Shown here piece by piece: positions 27,393 to 38,922 of a stretch of DNA of 64,000 nucleotides. Position 1 is the stretch's first letter. Each line of letters begins with the position of its first letter. The stretch comes from Melieria omissa (lineage: Eukaryota > Arthropoda > Insecta > Diptera > Ulidiidae), in contig CAXARI010000158.1 in NCBI GenBank assembly GCA_963971225.1, positions 62,001 to 126,000 on the forward strand, given 5' to 3'. The notes under the pieces are model-generated. The model did not search any database, was not told where the DNA came from, and saw only the letters and a list, made by a program, of their open reading frames with translations. The translations under genes were made by a program, and so were the position numbers.

Positions 27393-28572
27393 GCTAGGCT
27401 CGTATGCTTTCTATAATGGTATCAATCATCCTTCTATACCCCAAGGTTCGAAAGCAAATCGATTTGGAACGGTGACTTTGAAAAAATTGCTACTTGGGTG
27501 CAACCACTAAAATGCTTGTCAACACCAAATGCATAAGTGCATATTAATAATTGACCCCTTAAAATTTAGCCAGAGTCTTATGCTTTCTATATTGGTCCCT
27601 AACTTTTCATTATCCTTCAGGAATAATGAGCATATCGATGCGCAAGGATAACATTGAAAAACTGCCTATTACAAAATACACACTCACCACTAAAGTGCTT
27701 ATAGATTCCAAACGGTATGGGTTACGTTAATAAAAAACCCCTTAAAATGTAGCTAGAGATTGCAGCTTTATCAAATTAAATCAATAATTTGATTACTATT
27801 AGGCAATCATGAACAGATCGATGCGCAAGAGTGACATTAAATGGCTGCCTACTGCAAAATCGATAAAATGCTTGTAAAATATGATGATTCTAGGTTTATA
27901 GAAAAAATAATAACCTTAAAACCTAGCTGGAGTTTTGAGCTTTCATAAATGGGGTCAATCTTCTCGCTATCTCAAATAATGCAGGAGAATTTCGTTGTGG
28001 AAAAGTGATATCGACCACATGATACATCTATATCAGGGGTGCCCAAAGTCTTCTTATGGAAAAGCAAAAACCAATACATTTAAAGTTGCCCAAAAAAATG
28101 CAAACAAATTATTTAATTAATTGAATTAGTTGAAAGCACATTGTGCATTTCGCTTGACCCTTAAAATTATAAGTGAAAAAAATATAATGTTCCCATTTGT
28201 CATTGCCGAAAGGCCAACCAATCGCCAAAACAAAAACTACAACAACAAAAGCATCTAATTTTTTTTCATACATAGAATTTCTTGAGGAAACAAAACAAAA
28301 ATCCGCGCAGCCCCAACACGTGTTGCTTCGTTGCTGTCACAACAACGACTGATTGAAAGAATGCACCTCTGATCTATATAACCAATCAAATGCTTGTGGA
28401 ACCTAAGTACGCACAATCACTTTAATCAAAATGGCGTCAAAATTAAGCCAGAGTGACCACCTTTCAATAATTTGGTAAATAAAAAAATATCCCACCGGCA
28501 GCATGATCGAAATTATGGCTGTTAAATCTCGACCCGTTAACGGATTTTAATATTATTATGCCTTATTATTTA
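27393..28572 (+). repeat. Unit U24 (1180 bp)
   Basis: MITE at 28034-28371. Duplicate of U19. Confidence 0.95.
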
Positions 28573-29770
28573 GCTACACTCGTATGCTTTCTATAATGGT
28601 ATCAATCATCCTTCTATACCCCAAGGTTCGAAAGCAAATCGATTTGGAACGGTGACTTTGAAAAAATTGCTACTTGGGTGCAACCACTAAAATGCTTGTC
28701 AACACCAAATGCATAAGTGCATATTAATAATTGACCCCTTAAAATTTAGCCAGAGTCTTATGCTTTCTATATTGGTCCCTAACTTTTCATTATCCTTCAG
28801 GAATAATGAGCATATCGATGCGCAAGGATAACATTGAAAAACTGCCTATTACAAAATACACACTCACCACTAAAGTGCTTATAGATTCCAAACGGTATGG
28901 GTTACGTTAATAAAAAACCCCTTAAAATGTAGCTAGAGATTGCAGCTTTATCAAATTAAATCAATAATTTGATTACTATTAGGCAATCATGAACAGATCG
29001 ATGCGCAAGAGTGACATTAAATGGCTGCCTACTGCAAAATCGATAAAATGCTTGTAAAATATGATGATTCTAGGTTTATAGAAAAAATAATAACCTTAAA
29101 ACCTAGCTGGAGTTTTGAGCTTTCATAAATGGGGTCAATCTTCTCGCTATCTCAAATAATGCAGGAGAATTTCGTTGTGGAAAAGTGATATCGACCACAT
29201 GATACATCTATATCAGGGGTGCCCAAAGTCTTCTTATGGAAAAGCAAAAACCAATACATTTAAAGTTGCCCAAAAAAATGCAAACAAATTAAATAATAAT
29301 AAATAATTAAATAATTAATTGAATTAGTTGAAAGCACATTGTGCATTTCGCTTGACCCTTAAAATTATAAGTGAAAAAAATATAATGTTCCCATTTGTCA
29401 TTGCCGAAAGGCCAACCAATCGCCAAAACAAAAACTACAACAACAAAAGCATCTAATTTTTTTTCATACATAGAATTTCTTGAGGAAACAAAACAAAAAT
29501 CCGCGCAGCCCCCACACGTGTTGCTTCGTTGCTGTCACAACAACGACTGATTGAAAGAATGCACCTCTGATCTATATAACCAATCAAATGCTTGTGGAAC
29601 CTAAGTACGCACAATCACTTTAATCAAAATGGCGTCAAAATTAAGCCAGAGTGACCACCTTTCAATAATTTGGTAAATAAAAAAATATCCCACCGGCAGC
29701 ATGATCGAAATTATGGCTGTTAAATCTCGACCCGTTAACGGATTTTAATAATATTATGCCTTATTATTTA
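28573..29770 (+). repeat. Unit U25 (1198 bp)
   Basis: MITE at 29214-29569 with the 18-bp expansion. Duplicate of U20. Confidence 0.95.
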
Positions 29771-30951
29771 GCTAGACTCGTATGCTTTCTATAATGGTAT
29801 CAATCATCCTTCTATACCCCAAGGTTCGAAAGCAAATCGATTTGGAACGGTGACTTTGAAAAAATTGCTACTTGGGTGCAACCACTAAAATGCTTGTCAA
29901 CACCAAATGCATAAGTGCATATTAATAATTGACCCCTTAAAATTTAGCCAGAGTCTTATGCTTTCTATATTGGTCCCTAACTTTTCATTATCCTTCAGGA
30001 ATAATGAGCATATCGATGCGCAAGGATAACATTGAAAAACTGCCTATTACAAAATACACACTCACCACTAAAGTGCTTATAGATTCCAAACGGTATGGGT
30101 TACGTTAATAAAAAACCCCTTAAAATGTAGCTAGAGATTGCAGCTTTATCAAATTAAATCAATAATTTGATTACTATTAGGCAATCATGAACAGATCGAT
30201 GCGCAAGAGTGACATTAAATGGCTGCCTACTGCAAAATCGATAAAATGCTTGTAAAATATGATGATTCTAGGTTTATAGAAAAAATAATAACCTTAAAAC
30301 CTAGCTGGAGTTTTGAGCTTTCATAAATGGGGTCAATCTTCTCGCTATCTCAAATAATGCAGGAGAATTTCGTTGTGGAAAAGTGATATCGACCACATGA
30401 TACATCTATATCAGGGGTGCCCAAAGTCTTCTTATGGAAAAGCAAAAACCAATACATTTAAAGTTGCCCAAAAAAATGCAAACAAATTATTTAATTAATT
30501 GAATTAGTTGAAAGCACATTGTGCATTTCGCTTGACCCTTAAAATTATAAGTGAAAAAAATATAATGTTCCCATTTGTCATTGCCGAAAGGCCAACCAAT
30601 CGCCAAAACAAAAACTACAACAACAAAAGCATCTAATTTTTTTTCATACATAGAATTTCTTGAGGAAACAAAACAAAAATCCGCGCAGCCCCCACACGTG
30701 TTGCTTCGTTGCTGTCACAACAACGACTGATTGAAAGAATGCACCTCTGATCTATATAACCAATCAAATGCTTGTGGAACCTAAGTACGCACAATCACTT
30801 TAATCAAAATGGCGTCAAAATTAAGCCAGAGTGACCACCTTTCACCAATTTGGTAAATAAAAAAAATATCCCACCGGCAGCATGATCGAAATTATGGCTG
30901 TTAAATCTCGACCCGTTAACGGATTTTAATATTATTATGCCTTATTATTTA
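29771..30951 (+). repeat. Unit U26 (1181 bp)
   Basis: MITE at 30412-30749. Duplicate of U21. Confidence 0.95.
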
Positions 30952-32131
30952 GCTACACTCGTATGCTTTCTATAATGGTATCAATCATCCTTCTATACCC
31001 CAAGGTTCGAAAGCAAATCGATTTGGAACGGTGACTTTGAAAAAATTGCTACTTGGGTGCAACCACTAAAATGCTTGTCAACACCAAATGCATAAGTGCA
31101 TATTAATAATTGACCCCTTAAAATTTAGCCAGAGTCTTATGCTTTCTATATTGGTCCCTAACTTTTCATTATCCTTCAGGAATAATGAGCATATCGATGC
31201 GCAAGGATAACATTGAAAAACTGCCTATTACAAAATACACACTCACCACTAAAGTGCTTATAGATTCCAAACGGTATGGGTTACGTTAATAAAAAACCCC
31301 TTAAAATGTAGCTAGAGATTGCAGCTTTATCAAATTAAATCAATAATTTGATTACTATTAGGCAATCATGAACAGATCGATGCGCAAGAGTGACATTAAA
31401 TGGCTGCCTACTGCAAAATCGATAAAATGCTTGTAAAATATGATGATTCTAGGTTTATAGAAAAAATAATAACCTTAAAACCTAGCTGGAGTTTTGAGCT
31501 TTCATAAATGGGGTCAATCTTCTCGCTATCTCAAATAATGCAGGAGAATTTCGTTGTGGAAAAGTGATATCGACCACATGATACATCTATATCAGGGGTG
31601 CCCAAAGTCTTCTTATGGAAAAGCAAAAACCAATACATTTAAAGTTGCCCAAAAAAATGCAAACAAATTATTTAATTAATTGAATTAGTTGAAAGCACAT
31701 TGTGCATTTCGCTTGACCCTTAAAATTATAAGTGAAAAAAATATAATGTTCCCATTTGTCATTGCCGAAAGGCCAACCAATCGCCAAAACAAAAACTACA
31801 ACAACAAAAGCATCTAATTTTTTTTCATACATAGAATTTCTTGAGGAAACAAAACAAAAATCCGCGCAGCCCCCACACGTGTTGCTTCGTTGCTGTCACA
31901 ACAACGACTGATTGAAAGAATGCACCTCTGATCTATATAACCAATCAAATGCTTGTGGAACCTAAGTACGCACAATCACTTTAATCAAAATGGCGTCAAA
32001 ATTAAGCCAGAGTGACCACCTTTCAATAATTTGGTAAATAAAAAAATATCCCACCGGCAGCATGATCGAAATTATGGCTGTTAAATCTCGACCCGTTAAC
32101 GGATTTTAATAATATTATGCCTTATTATTTA
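30952..32131 (+). repeat. Unit U27 (1180 bp)
   Basis: MITE at 31593-31930. Duplicate of U22 up to about 32004, where the match ends. Confidence 0.95.
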
Positions 32132-32250
32132 GCTAGACTCGTATGCTTTCTATAATGGTATCAATCATCCTTCTATACCCCAAGGTTCGAAAGCAAATCG
32201 ATTTGGAACGGTGACTTTGAAAAAATTGCTACTTGGGTGCAACCACTAAA

Positions 32251-32433
32251 ATGCTTGTCAACACCAAATGCATAAGTGCATATTAATAATTGACCCCTTA
32301 AAATTTAGCCAGAGTCTTATGCTTTCTATATTGGTCCCTAACTTTTCATTATCCTTCAGGAATAATGAGCATATCGATGCGCAAGGATAACATTGAAAAA
32401 CTGCCTATTACAAAATACACACTCACCACTAAA
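32251..32433 (+). repeat. Subrepeat s1 of reference unit (183 bp)
   Basis: Begins ATGCTTGTCAACACC. It contains CCTTAAAATTTAGCCAGAG, then CATATCGATGCGCAAGG and GAAAAACTGCCTATTACAA. The same ordered motifs return, diverged, in s2, s3 and s5, so s1 is one of five copies of an older ~175-bp monomer. Confidence 0.8.
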
Positions 32434-32606
32434 GTGCTTATAGATTCCAAACGGTATGGGTTACGTTAATAAAAAACCCCTTAAAATGTAGCTAGAGATT
32501 GCAGCTTTATCAAATTAAATCAATAATTTGATTACTATTAGGCAATCATGAACAGATCGATGCGCAAGAGTGACATTAAATGGCTGCCTACTGCAAAATC
32601 GATAAA
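32434..32606 (+). repeat. Subrepeat s2 of reference unit (173 bp)
   Basis: Begins GTGCTTATAGATTCC. It contains CCTTAAAATGTAGCTAGAG and AGATCGATGCGCAAGAGTG, followed by GGCTGCCTACTGCAAAATC. It is clearly the closest relative of s1, sharing ATCGATGCGCAAG and the CTGCCTA-ACAAAAT segment at equal spacing. Confidence 0.8.
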
Positions 32607-33128
32607 ATGCTTGTAAAATATGATGATTCTAGGTTTATAGAAAAAATAATAACCTTAAAACCTAGCTGGAGTTTTGAGCTTTCACAAATGGGGTCAATCT
32701 TCTCGCTATCTCAAATAATGCAGGAGAATTTCGTTGTGGAAAAGTGATATCGACCACATGATACATCTATATCAGGGGTGCCCAAAGTCTTCTTATGGAA
32801 AAGCAAAAACCAATACATTTAAAGTTGCCCAAAAAAATGCAAACAAATTATTTAATTAATTGAATTAGTTGAAAGCACATTGTGCATTTCGCTTGACCCT
32901 TAAAATTATAAGTGAAAAAAATATAATGTTCCCATTTGTCATTGCCGAAAGGCCAACCAATCGCCAAAACAAAAACTACAACAACAAAAGCATCTAATTT
33001 TTTTTCATACATAGAATTTCTTGAGGAAACAAAACAAAAATCCGCGCAGCCCCCACACGTGTTGCTTCGTTGCTGTCACAACAACGACTGATTGAAAGAA
33101 TGCACCTCTGATCTATATAACCAATCAA
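32607..33128 (+). repeat. Subrepeat s3 of reference unit, interrupted by the MITE
   Basis: Begins ATGCTTGTAAAATATG and contains CCTTAAAACCTAGCTGGAG. The MITE plus one target-duplication copy (346 bp) splits it. Removing those leaves 176 bp, the size of the other subrepeats. The rejoined sequence around ATCTATATAACCAATC also lines up with the matching segments of s1, s2 and s5. This is independent support for the MITE boundaries. Confidence 0.78.
32773..33110 (+). mobile_element. hAT-type MITE fossil embedded in the satellite unit (reference copy)
   Basis: A 338-bp segment starts CAGGGGTGCCCAAA and ends GCACCTCTG. The right end read in reverse is CAGAGGTGC, matching the left end at 8 of 9 bases. 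ATCTATAT lies immediately outside both ends (32765-32772 and 33111-33118), a perfect 8-bp target-site duplication. Eight-base duplications with T at position 2 and A at position 7, and ends beginning CAG, are typical of hAT transposons. No transposase is encoded, so this is a non-autonomous element. Almost every unit carries it at the same place, so it was captured once, before the unit multiplied. Copies range from 318 to 356 bp. Confidence 0.88.
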
Positions 33129-33253
33129 ATGCTTGTGGAACCTAAGTACGCACAATCACTTTAATCAAAATGGCGGCAAAATTAAGCCAGAGTGACCACC
33201 TTTCAATAATTTTGTAAATAAAAAAATATCCCACCGGCAGCATGATCGAAATT
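33129..33253 (+). repeat. Subrepeat s4 of reference unit, shortened (125 bp)
   Basis: Begins ATGCTTGTGGAACC and contains CAAAATTAAGCCAGAG, the counterpart of the CCTTAAAATTTAGCCAGAG motif in s1. The ATCGATGCGCAAG and CTGCCTA region is missing, so it has lost about 50 bp relative to the others. Confidence 0.7.
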
Positions 33254-33430
33254 ATAGCTGTTAAATCTCGACCCGTTAACGGATTTTAATAATATTATGC
33301 CTTATTATTTAGCTAGACTCGTATGCTTTCTATAATGGTATCAATCATCCTTCTATACCCCAAGGTTCGAAAGCAAATCGATTTGGAACGGTGACTTTGA
33401 AAAAATTGCTACTTGGGTGCAACCACTAAA
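33254..33430 (+). repeat. Subrepeat s5, spanning the U28/U29 boundary (177 bp)
   Basis: Starts at the ATGGCTG or ATAGCTG position and runs over the conventional unit start. It contains CCTTATTATTTAGCTAGAC, then TATGCTTTCTATAATGG (compare TATGCTTTCTATATTGG of s1) and CAAATCGATTTGGAACGG. It also contains the palindrome CCGTTAACGG at 33273-33282, conserved in the units I checked. Confidence 0.75.
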
Positions 33431-34491
33431 ATGCTTGTCAACACCAAATGCATAAGTGCATATTAATAATTGACCCCTTAAAATTTAGCCAGAGTCTTAT
33501 GCTTTCTATATTGGTCCCTAACTTTTCATTATCCTTCAGGAATAATGAGCATAGCGATGCGCAAGGATAACATTGAAAAACTGCCTATTACAAAATACAC
33601 ACTCACCACTAAAGTGCTTATAGATTCCAAACGGTATGGGTTACGTTAATAAAAAACCCCTTAAAATGTAGCTAGAGATTGCAGCTTTATCAAATTAAAT
33701 CAATAATTTGATTACTATTAGGCAATCATGAACAGATCGATGCGCAAGAGTGACATTAAATGGCTGCCTACTGCAAAATCGATAAAATGCTTGTAAAATA
33801 TGATGATTCTAGGTTTATAGAAAAAATAATAACCTTAAAACCTAGCTGGAGTTTTGAGCTTTCATAAATGGGGTCAATCTTCTCGCTATCTCAAATAATG
33901 CAGGAGAATTTCGTTGTGGAAAAGTGATATCGACCACATGATACATCTATATCAGGGGTGCCCAAAGTCTTCTTATGGAAAAGCAAAAACCAATACATTT
34001 AAAGTTGCCCAAAAAAATGCAAACAAATTATTTAATTAATTGAATTAGTTGAAAGCACATTGTGCATTTCGCTTGACCCTTAAAATTATAAGTGAAAAAA
34101 ATATAATGTTCCCATTTGTCATTGCCGAAAGGCCAACCAATCGCCAAAACAAAAACTACAACAACAAAAGCATCTAATTTTTTTTCATACATAGAATTTC
34201 TTGAGGAAACAAAACAAAAATCCGCGCAGCCCCCACACGTGTTGCTTCGTTGCTGTCACAACAACGACTGATTGAAAGAATGCACCTCTGATCTATATAA
34301 CCAATCAAATGCTTGTGGAACCTAAGTACGCACAATCACTTTAATCAAAATGGCGTCAAAATTAAGCCAGAGTGACCACCTTTCAATAATTTGGTAAATA
34401 AAAAAATATCCCACCGGCAGCATGATCGAAATTATGGCTGTTAAATCTCGACCCGTTAACGGATTTTAATAATATTATGCCTTATTATTTA
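33312..34491 (+). repeat. Unit U29 (1180 bp)
   Basis: MITE at 33953-34290. GCATAGCGATGCG replaces GCATATCGATGCG, a variant shared only with U33. Confidence 0.95.
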
Positions 34492-35689
34492 GCTAGACTC
34501 GTATGCTTTCTATAATGGTATCAATCATCCTTCTATACCCCAAGGTTCGAAAGCAAATCGATTTGGAACGGTGACTTTGAAAAAATTGCTACTTGGGTGC
34601 AACCACTAAAATGCTTGTCAACACCAAATGCATAAGTGCATATTAATAATTGACCCCTTAAAATTTAGCCAGAGTCTTATGCTTTCTATATTGGTCCCTA
34701 ACTTTTCATTATCCTTCAGGAATAATGAGCATATCGATGCGCAAGGATAACATTGAAAAACTGCCTATTACAAAATACACACTCACCACTAAAGTGCTTA
34801 TAGATTCCAAACGGTATGGGTTACGTTAATAAAAAACCCCTTAAAATGTAGCTAGAGATTGCAGCTTTATCAAATTAAATCAATAATTTGATTACTATTA
34901 GGCAATCATGAACAGATCGATGCGCAAGAGTGACATTAAATGGCTGCCTACTGCAAAATCGATAAAATGCTTGTAAAATATGATGATTCTAGGTTTATAG
35001 AAAAAATAATAACCTTAAAACCTAGCTGGAGTTTTGAGCTTTCATAAATGGGGTCAATCTTCTCGCTATCTCAAATAATGCAGGAGAATTTCGTTGTGGA
35101 AAAGTGATATCGACCACATGATACATCTATATCAGGGGTGCCCAAAGTCTTCTTATGGAAAAGCAAAAACCAATACATTTAAAGTTGCCCAAAAAAATGC
35201 AAACAAATTAAATAATAATAAATAATTAAATAATTAATTGAATTAGTTGAAAGCACATTGTGCATTTCGCTTGACCCTTAAAATTATAAGTGAAAAAAAT
35301 ATAATGTTCCCATTTGTCATTGCCGAAAGGCCAACCAATCGCCAAAACAAAAACTACAACAACAAAAGCATCTAATTTTTTTTCATACATACAATCTCTT
35401 GAGGCAACAAAACAAAAATCCGCGCAGCCCCCACACGTGTTGCTTCGTTGCTGTCACAACAACGACTGATTGAAACAATGCACCTCTGATCTATATAACC
35501 AATCAAATGCTTGTGGAACCTAAGTACGCACAATCACTTTAATCAAAATGGCGTCAAAATTAAGCCAGAGTGACCACCTTTCAATAATTTGGTAAATAAA
35601 AAAATATCCCACCGGCAGCATGATCGAAATTATGGCTGTTAAATCTCGACCCGTTAACGGATTTTAATAATATTATGCCTTATTATTTA
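34492..35689 (+). repeat. Unit U30 (1198 bp), mosaic
   Basis: MITE at 35133-35488 with the 18-bp expansion. The MITE's right third has ACAATCTCTTGAGGCAAC and GAAACAATGC, as in U13, while its neighbours have AGAATTTCTTGAGGAAAC and GAAAGAATGC. This patch is out of place among the right-hand units. Confidence 0.95.
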
Positions 35690-36887
35690 GCTAGACTCGT
35701 ATGCTTTCTATAATGGTATCAATCATCCTTCTATACCCCAAGGTTCGAAAGCAAATCGATTTGGAACGGTGACTTTGAAAAAATTGCTACTTGGGTGCAA
35801 CCACTAAAATGCTTGTCAACACCAAATGCATAAGTGCATATTAATAATTGACCCCTTAAAATTTAGCCAGAGTCTTATGCTTTCTATATTGGTCCCTAAC
35901 TTTTCATTATCCTTCAGGAATAATGAGCATATCGATGCGCAAGGATAACATTGAAAAACTGCCTATTACAAAATACACACTCACCACTAAAGTGCTTATA
36001 GATTCCAAACGGTATGGGTTACGTTAATAAAAAACCCCTTAAAATGTAGCTAGAGATTGCAACTTTATCAAATTAAATCAATAATTTGATTACTATTAGG
36101 CAATCATGAACAGATCGATGCGCAAGAGTGACATTAAATGGCTGCCTACTGCAAAATCGATAAAATGCTTGTAAAATATGATGATTCTAGGTTTATAGAA
36201 AAAATAATAACCTTAAAACCTAGCTGGAGTTTTGAGCTTTCATAAATGGGGTCAATCTTCTCGCTATCTCAAATAATGCAGGAGAATTTCGTTGTGGAAA
36301 AGTGATATCGACCACATGATACATCTATATCAGGGGTGCCCAAAGTCTTCTTATGGAAAAGCAAAAACCAATACATTTAAAGTTGCCCAAAAAAATGCAA
36401 ACAAATTAAATAATAATAAATAATTAAATAATTAATTGAATTAGTTGAAAGCACATTGTGCATTTCGCTTGACCCTTAAAATTATAAGTGAAAAAAATAT
36501 AATGTTCCCATTTGTCATTGCCGAAAGGCCAACCAATCGCCAAAACAAAAACTACAACAACAAAAGCATCTAATTTTTTTTCATACATAGAATTTCTTGA
36601 GGAAACAAAACAAAAATCCGCGCAGCCCCCACACGTGTTGCTTCGTTGCTGTCACAACAACGACTGATTGAAAGAATGCACCTCTGATCTATATAACCAA
36701 TCAAATGCTTGTGGAACCTAAGTACGCACAATCACTTTAATCAAAATGGCGTCAAAATTAAGCCAGAGTGACCACCTTTCAATAATTTGGTAAATAAAAA
36801 AATATCCCACCGGCAGCATGATCGAAATTATGGCTGTTAAATCTCGACCCGTTAACGGATTTTAATAATATTATGCCTTATTATTTA
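35690..36887 (+). repeat. Unit U31 (1198 bp)
   Basis: MITE at 36331-36686 with the 18-bp expansion. GATTGCAACTTTATC is shared only with U32, indicating a local unit duplication. Confidence 0.95.
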
Positions 36888-38085
36888 GCTAGACTCGTAT
36901 GCTTTCTATAATGGTATCAATCATCCTTCTATACCCCAAGGTTCGAAAGCAAATCGATTTGGAACGGTGACTTTGAAAAAATTGCTACTTGGGTGCAACC
37001 ACTAAAATGCTTGTCAACACCAAATGCATAAGTGCATATTAATAATTGACCCCTTAAAATTTAGCCAGAGTCTTATGCTTTCTATATTGGTCCCTAACTT
37101 TTCATTATCCTTCAGGAATAATGAGCATATCGATGCGCAAGGATAACATTGAAAAACTGCCTATTACAAAATACACACTCACCACTAAAGTGCTTATAGA
37201 TTCCAAACGGTATGGGTTACGTTAATAAAAAACCCCTTAAAATGTAGCTAGAGATTGCAACTTTATCAAATTAAATCAATAATTTGATTACTATTAGGCA
37301 ATCATGAACAGATCGATGCGCAAGAGTGACATTAAATGGCTGCCTACTGCAAAATCGATAAAATGCTTGTAAAATATGATGATTCTAGGTTTATAGAAAA
37401 AATAATAACCTTAAAACCTAGCTGGAGTTTTGAGCTTTCATAAATGGGGTCAATCTTCTCGCTATCTCAAATAATGCAGGAGAATTTCGTTGTGGAAAAG
37501 TGATATCGACCACATGATACATCTATATCAGGGGTGCCCAAAGTCTTCTTATGGAAAAGCAAAAACCAATACATTTAAAGTTGCCCAAAAAAATGCAAAC
37601 AAATTAAATAATAATAAATAATTAAATAATTAATTGAATTAGTTGAAAGCACATTGTGCATTTCGCTTGACCCTTAAAATTATAAGTGAAAAAAATATAA
37701 TGTTCCCATTTGTCATTGCCGAAAGGCCAACCAATCGCCAAAACAAAAACTACAACAACAAAAGCATCTAATTTTTTTTCATACATAGAATTTCTTGAGG
37801 AAACAAAACAAAAATCCGCGCAGCCCCCACACGTGTTGCTTCGTTGCTGTCACAACAACGACTGATTGAAAGAATGCACCTCTGATCTATATAACCAATC
37901 AAATGCTTGTGGAACCTAAGTACGCACAATCACTTTAATCAAAATGGCGTCAAAATTAAGCCAGAGTGACCACCTTTCAATAATTTGGTAAATAAAAAAA
38001 TATCCCACCGGCAGCATGATCGAAATTATGGCTGTTAAATCTCGACCCGTTAACGGATTTTAATAATATTATGCCTTATTATTTA
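36888..38085 (+). repeat. Unit U32 (1198 bp)
   Basis: MITE at 37529-37884 with the 18-bp expansion. Sister of U31 by GATTGCAACTTTATC. Confidence 0.95.
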
Positions 38086-38922
38086 GCTAGACTCGTATGC
38101 TTTCTATAATGGTATCAATCATCCTTCTATACCCCAAGGTTCGAAAGCAAATCGATTTGGAACGGTGACTTTGAAAAAATTGCTACTTGGGTGCAACCAC
38201 TAAAATGCTTGTCAACACCAAATGCATAAGTGCATATTAATAATTGACCCCTTAAAATTTAGCCAGAGTCTTATGCTTTCTATATTGGTCCCTAACTTTT
38301 CATTATCCTTCAGGAATAATGAGCATAGCGATGCGCAAGGATAACATTGAAAAACTGCCTATTACAAAATACACACTCACCACTAAAGTGCTTATAGATT
38401 CCAAACGGTATGGGTTACGTTAATAAAAAACCCCTTAAAATGTAGCTAGAGATTGCAGCTTTATCAAATTAAATCAATAATTTGATTACTATTAGGCAAT
38501 CATGAACAGATCGATGCGCAAGAGTGACATTAAATGGCTGCCTACTGCAAAATCGATAAAAAGCTTGTAAAATATGATGATTCTAGGTTTATAGAAAAAA
38601 TAATAACCTTAAAACCTAGCTGGAGTTTTCAGCTTTCATAAATGGGGTCAATCTTCTCGCTATCTCAAATAATGCAGGAGAATTTCGTTGTGGAAAAGTG
38701 ATATCGACCACATGATACATCTATATCAGGGGTGCCCAAAGTCTTCTTATGGAAAAGCAAAAACCAATACATTTAAAGTTGCCCAAAAAAATGCAAACAA
38801 ATTATTTAATTAATTGAAGCACATTGTGCATTTCGCTTGACCCTTAAAATTATAAGTGAAAAAAATATAATGTTCCCATTTGTCATTGCCGAAAGGCCAA
38901 CCAATCGCCAAAACAAAAACTA

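Larger units (their letters stand above)
26213..32131 (+). repeat. Five-unit higher-order block, copy B (U23-U27, 5919 bp)
   Basis: Second copy of the U18-U22 block, with the same ordered set of unit-specific variants. By eye I found no differences at the marker sites inside the tract, so the duplication is recent or is maintained by conversion. The match ends near 32005, where U27 has AATTAAGCC but U22 has AATTATGCC. Confidence 0.9.
32132..33311 (+). repeat. U28, 1180-bp unit used as reference for internal structure
   Basis: Full-length unit of the common right-hand class, MITE at 32773-33110. Its layout is five ~175-bp subrepeats anchored at 32251, 32434, 32607, 33129 and 33254, with the MITE plus one 8-bp target duplication inside the third. 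Private or rare variants are TTTCACAAATGG near 32680, GGCGGCAAAA near 33174, AATTTTGTAAAT and ATTATAGCTG near 33255. U34 shares all of these, which marks the two units as close relatives six units apart. Confidence 0.95.

Noticed and set aside
32720..32745. TTTCGTTGTGGAAAAG resembling a CENP-B box
   Set aside because: The spacing differs by two bases and the final CGGG core is absent. Resemblance alone is not enough, and the host group is not known to use this box.
33112..33120. TATATAA as a promoter in each unit
   Set aside because: It lies at the target-duplication junction of the MITE in AT-rich DNA. No gene follows, and I see no start-site evidence.
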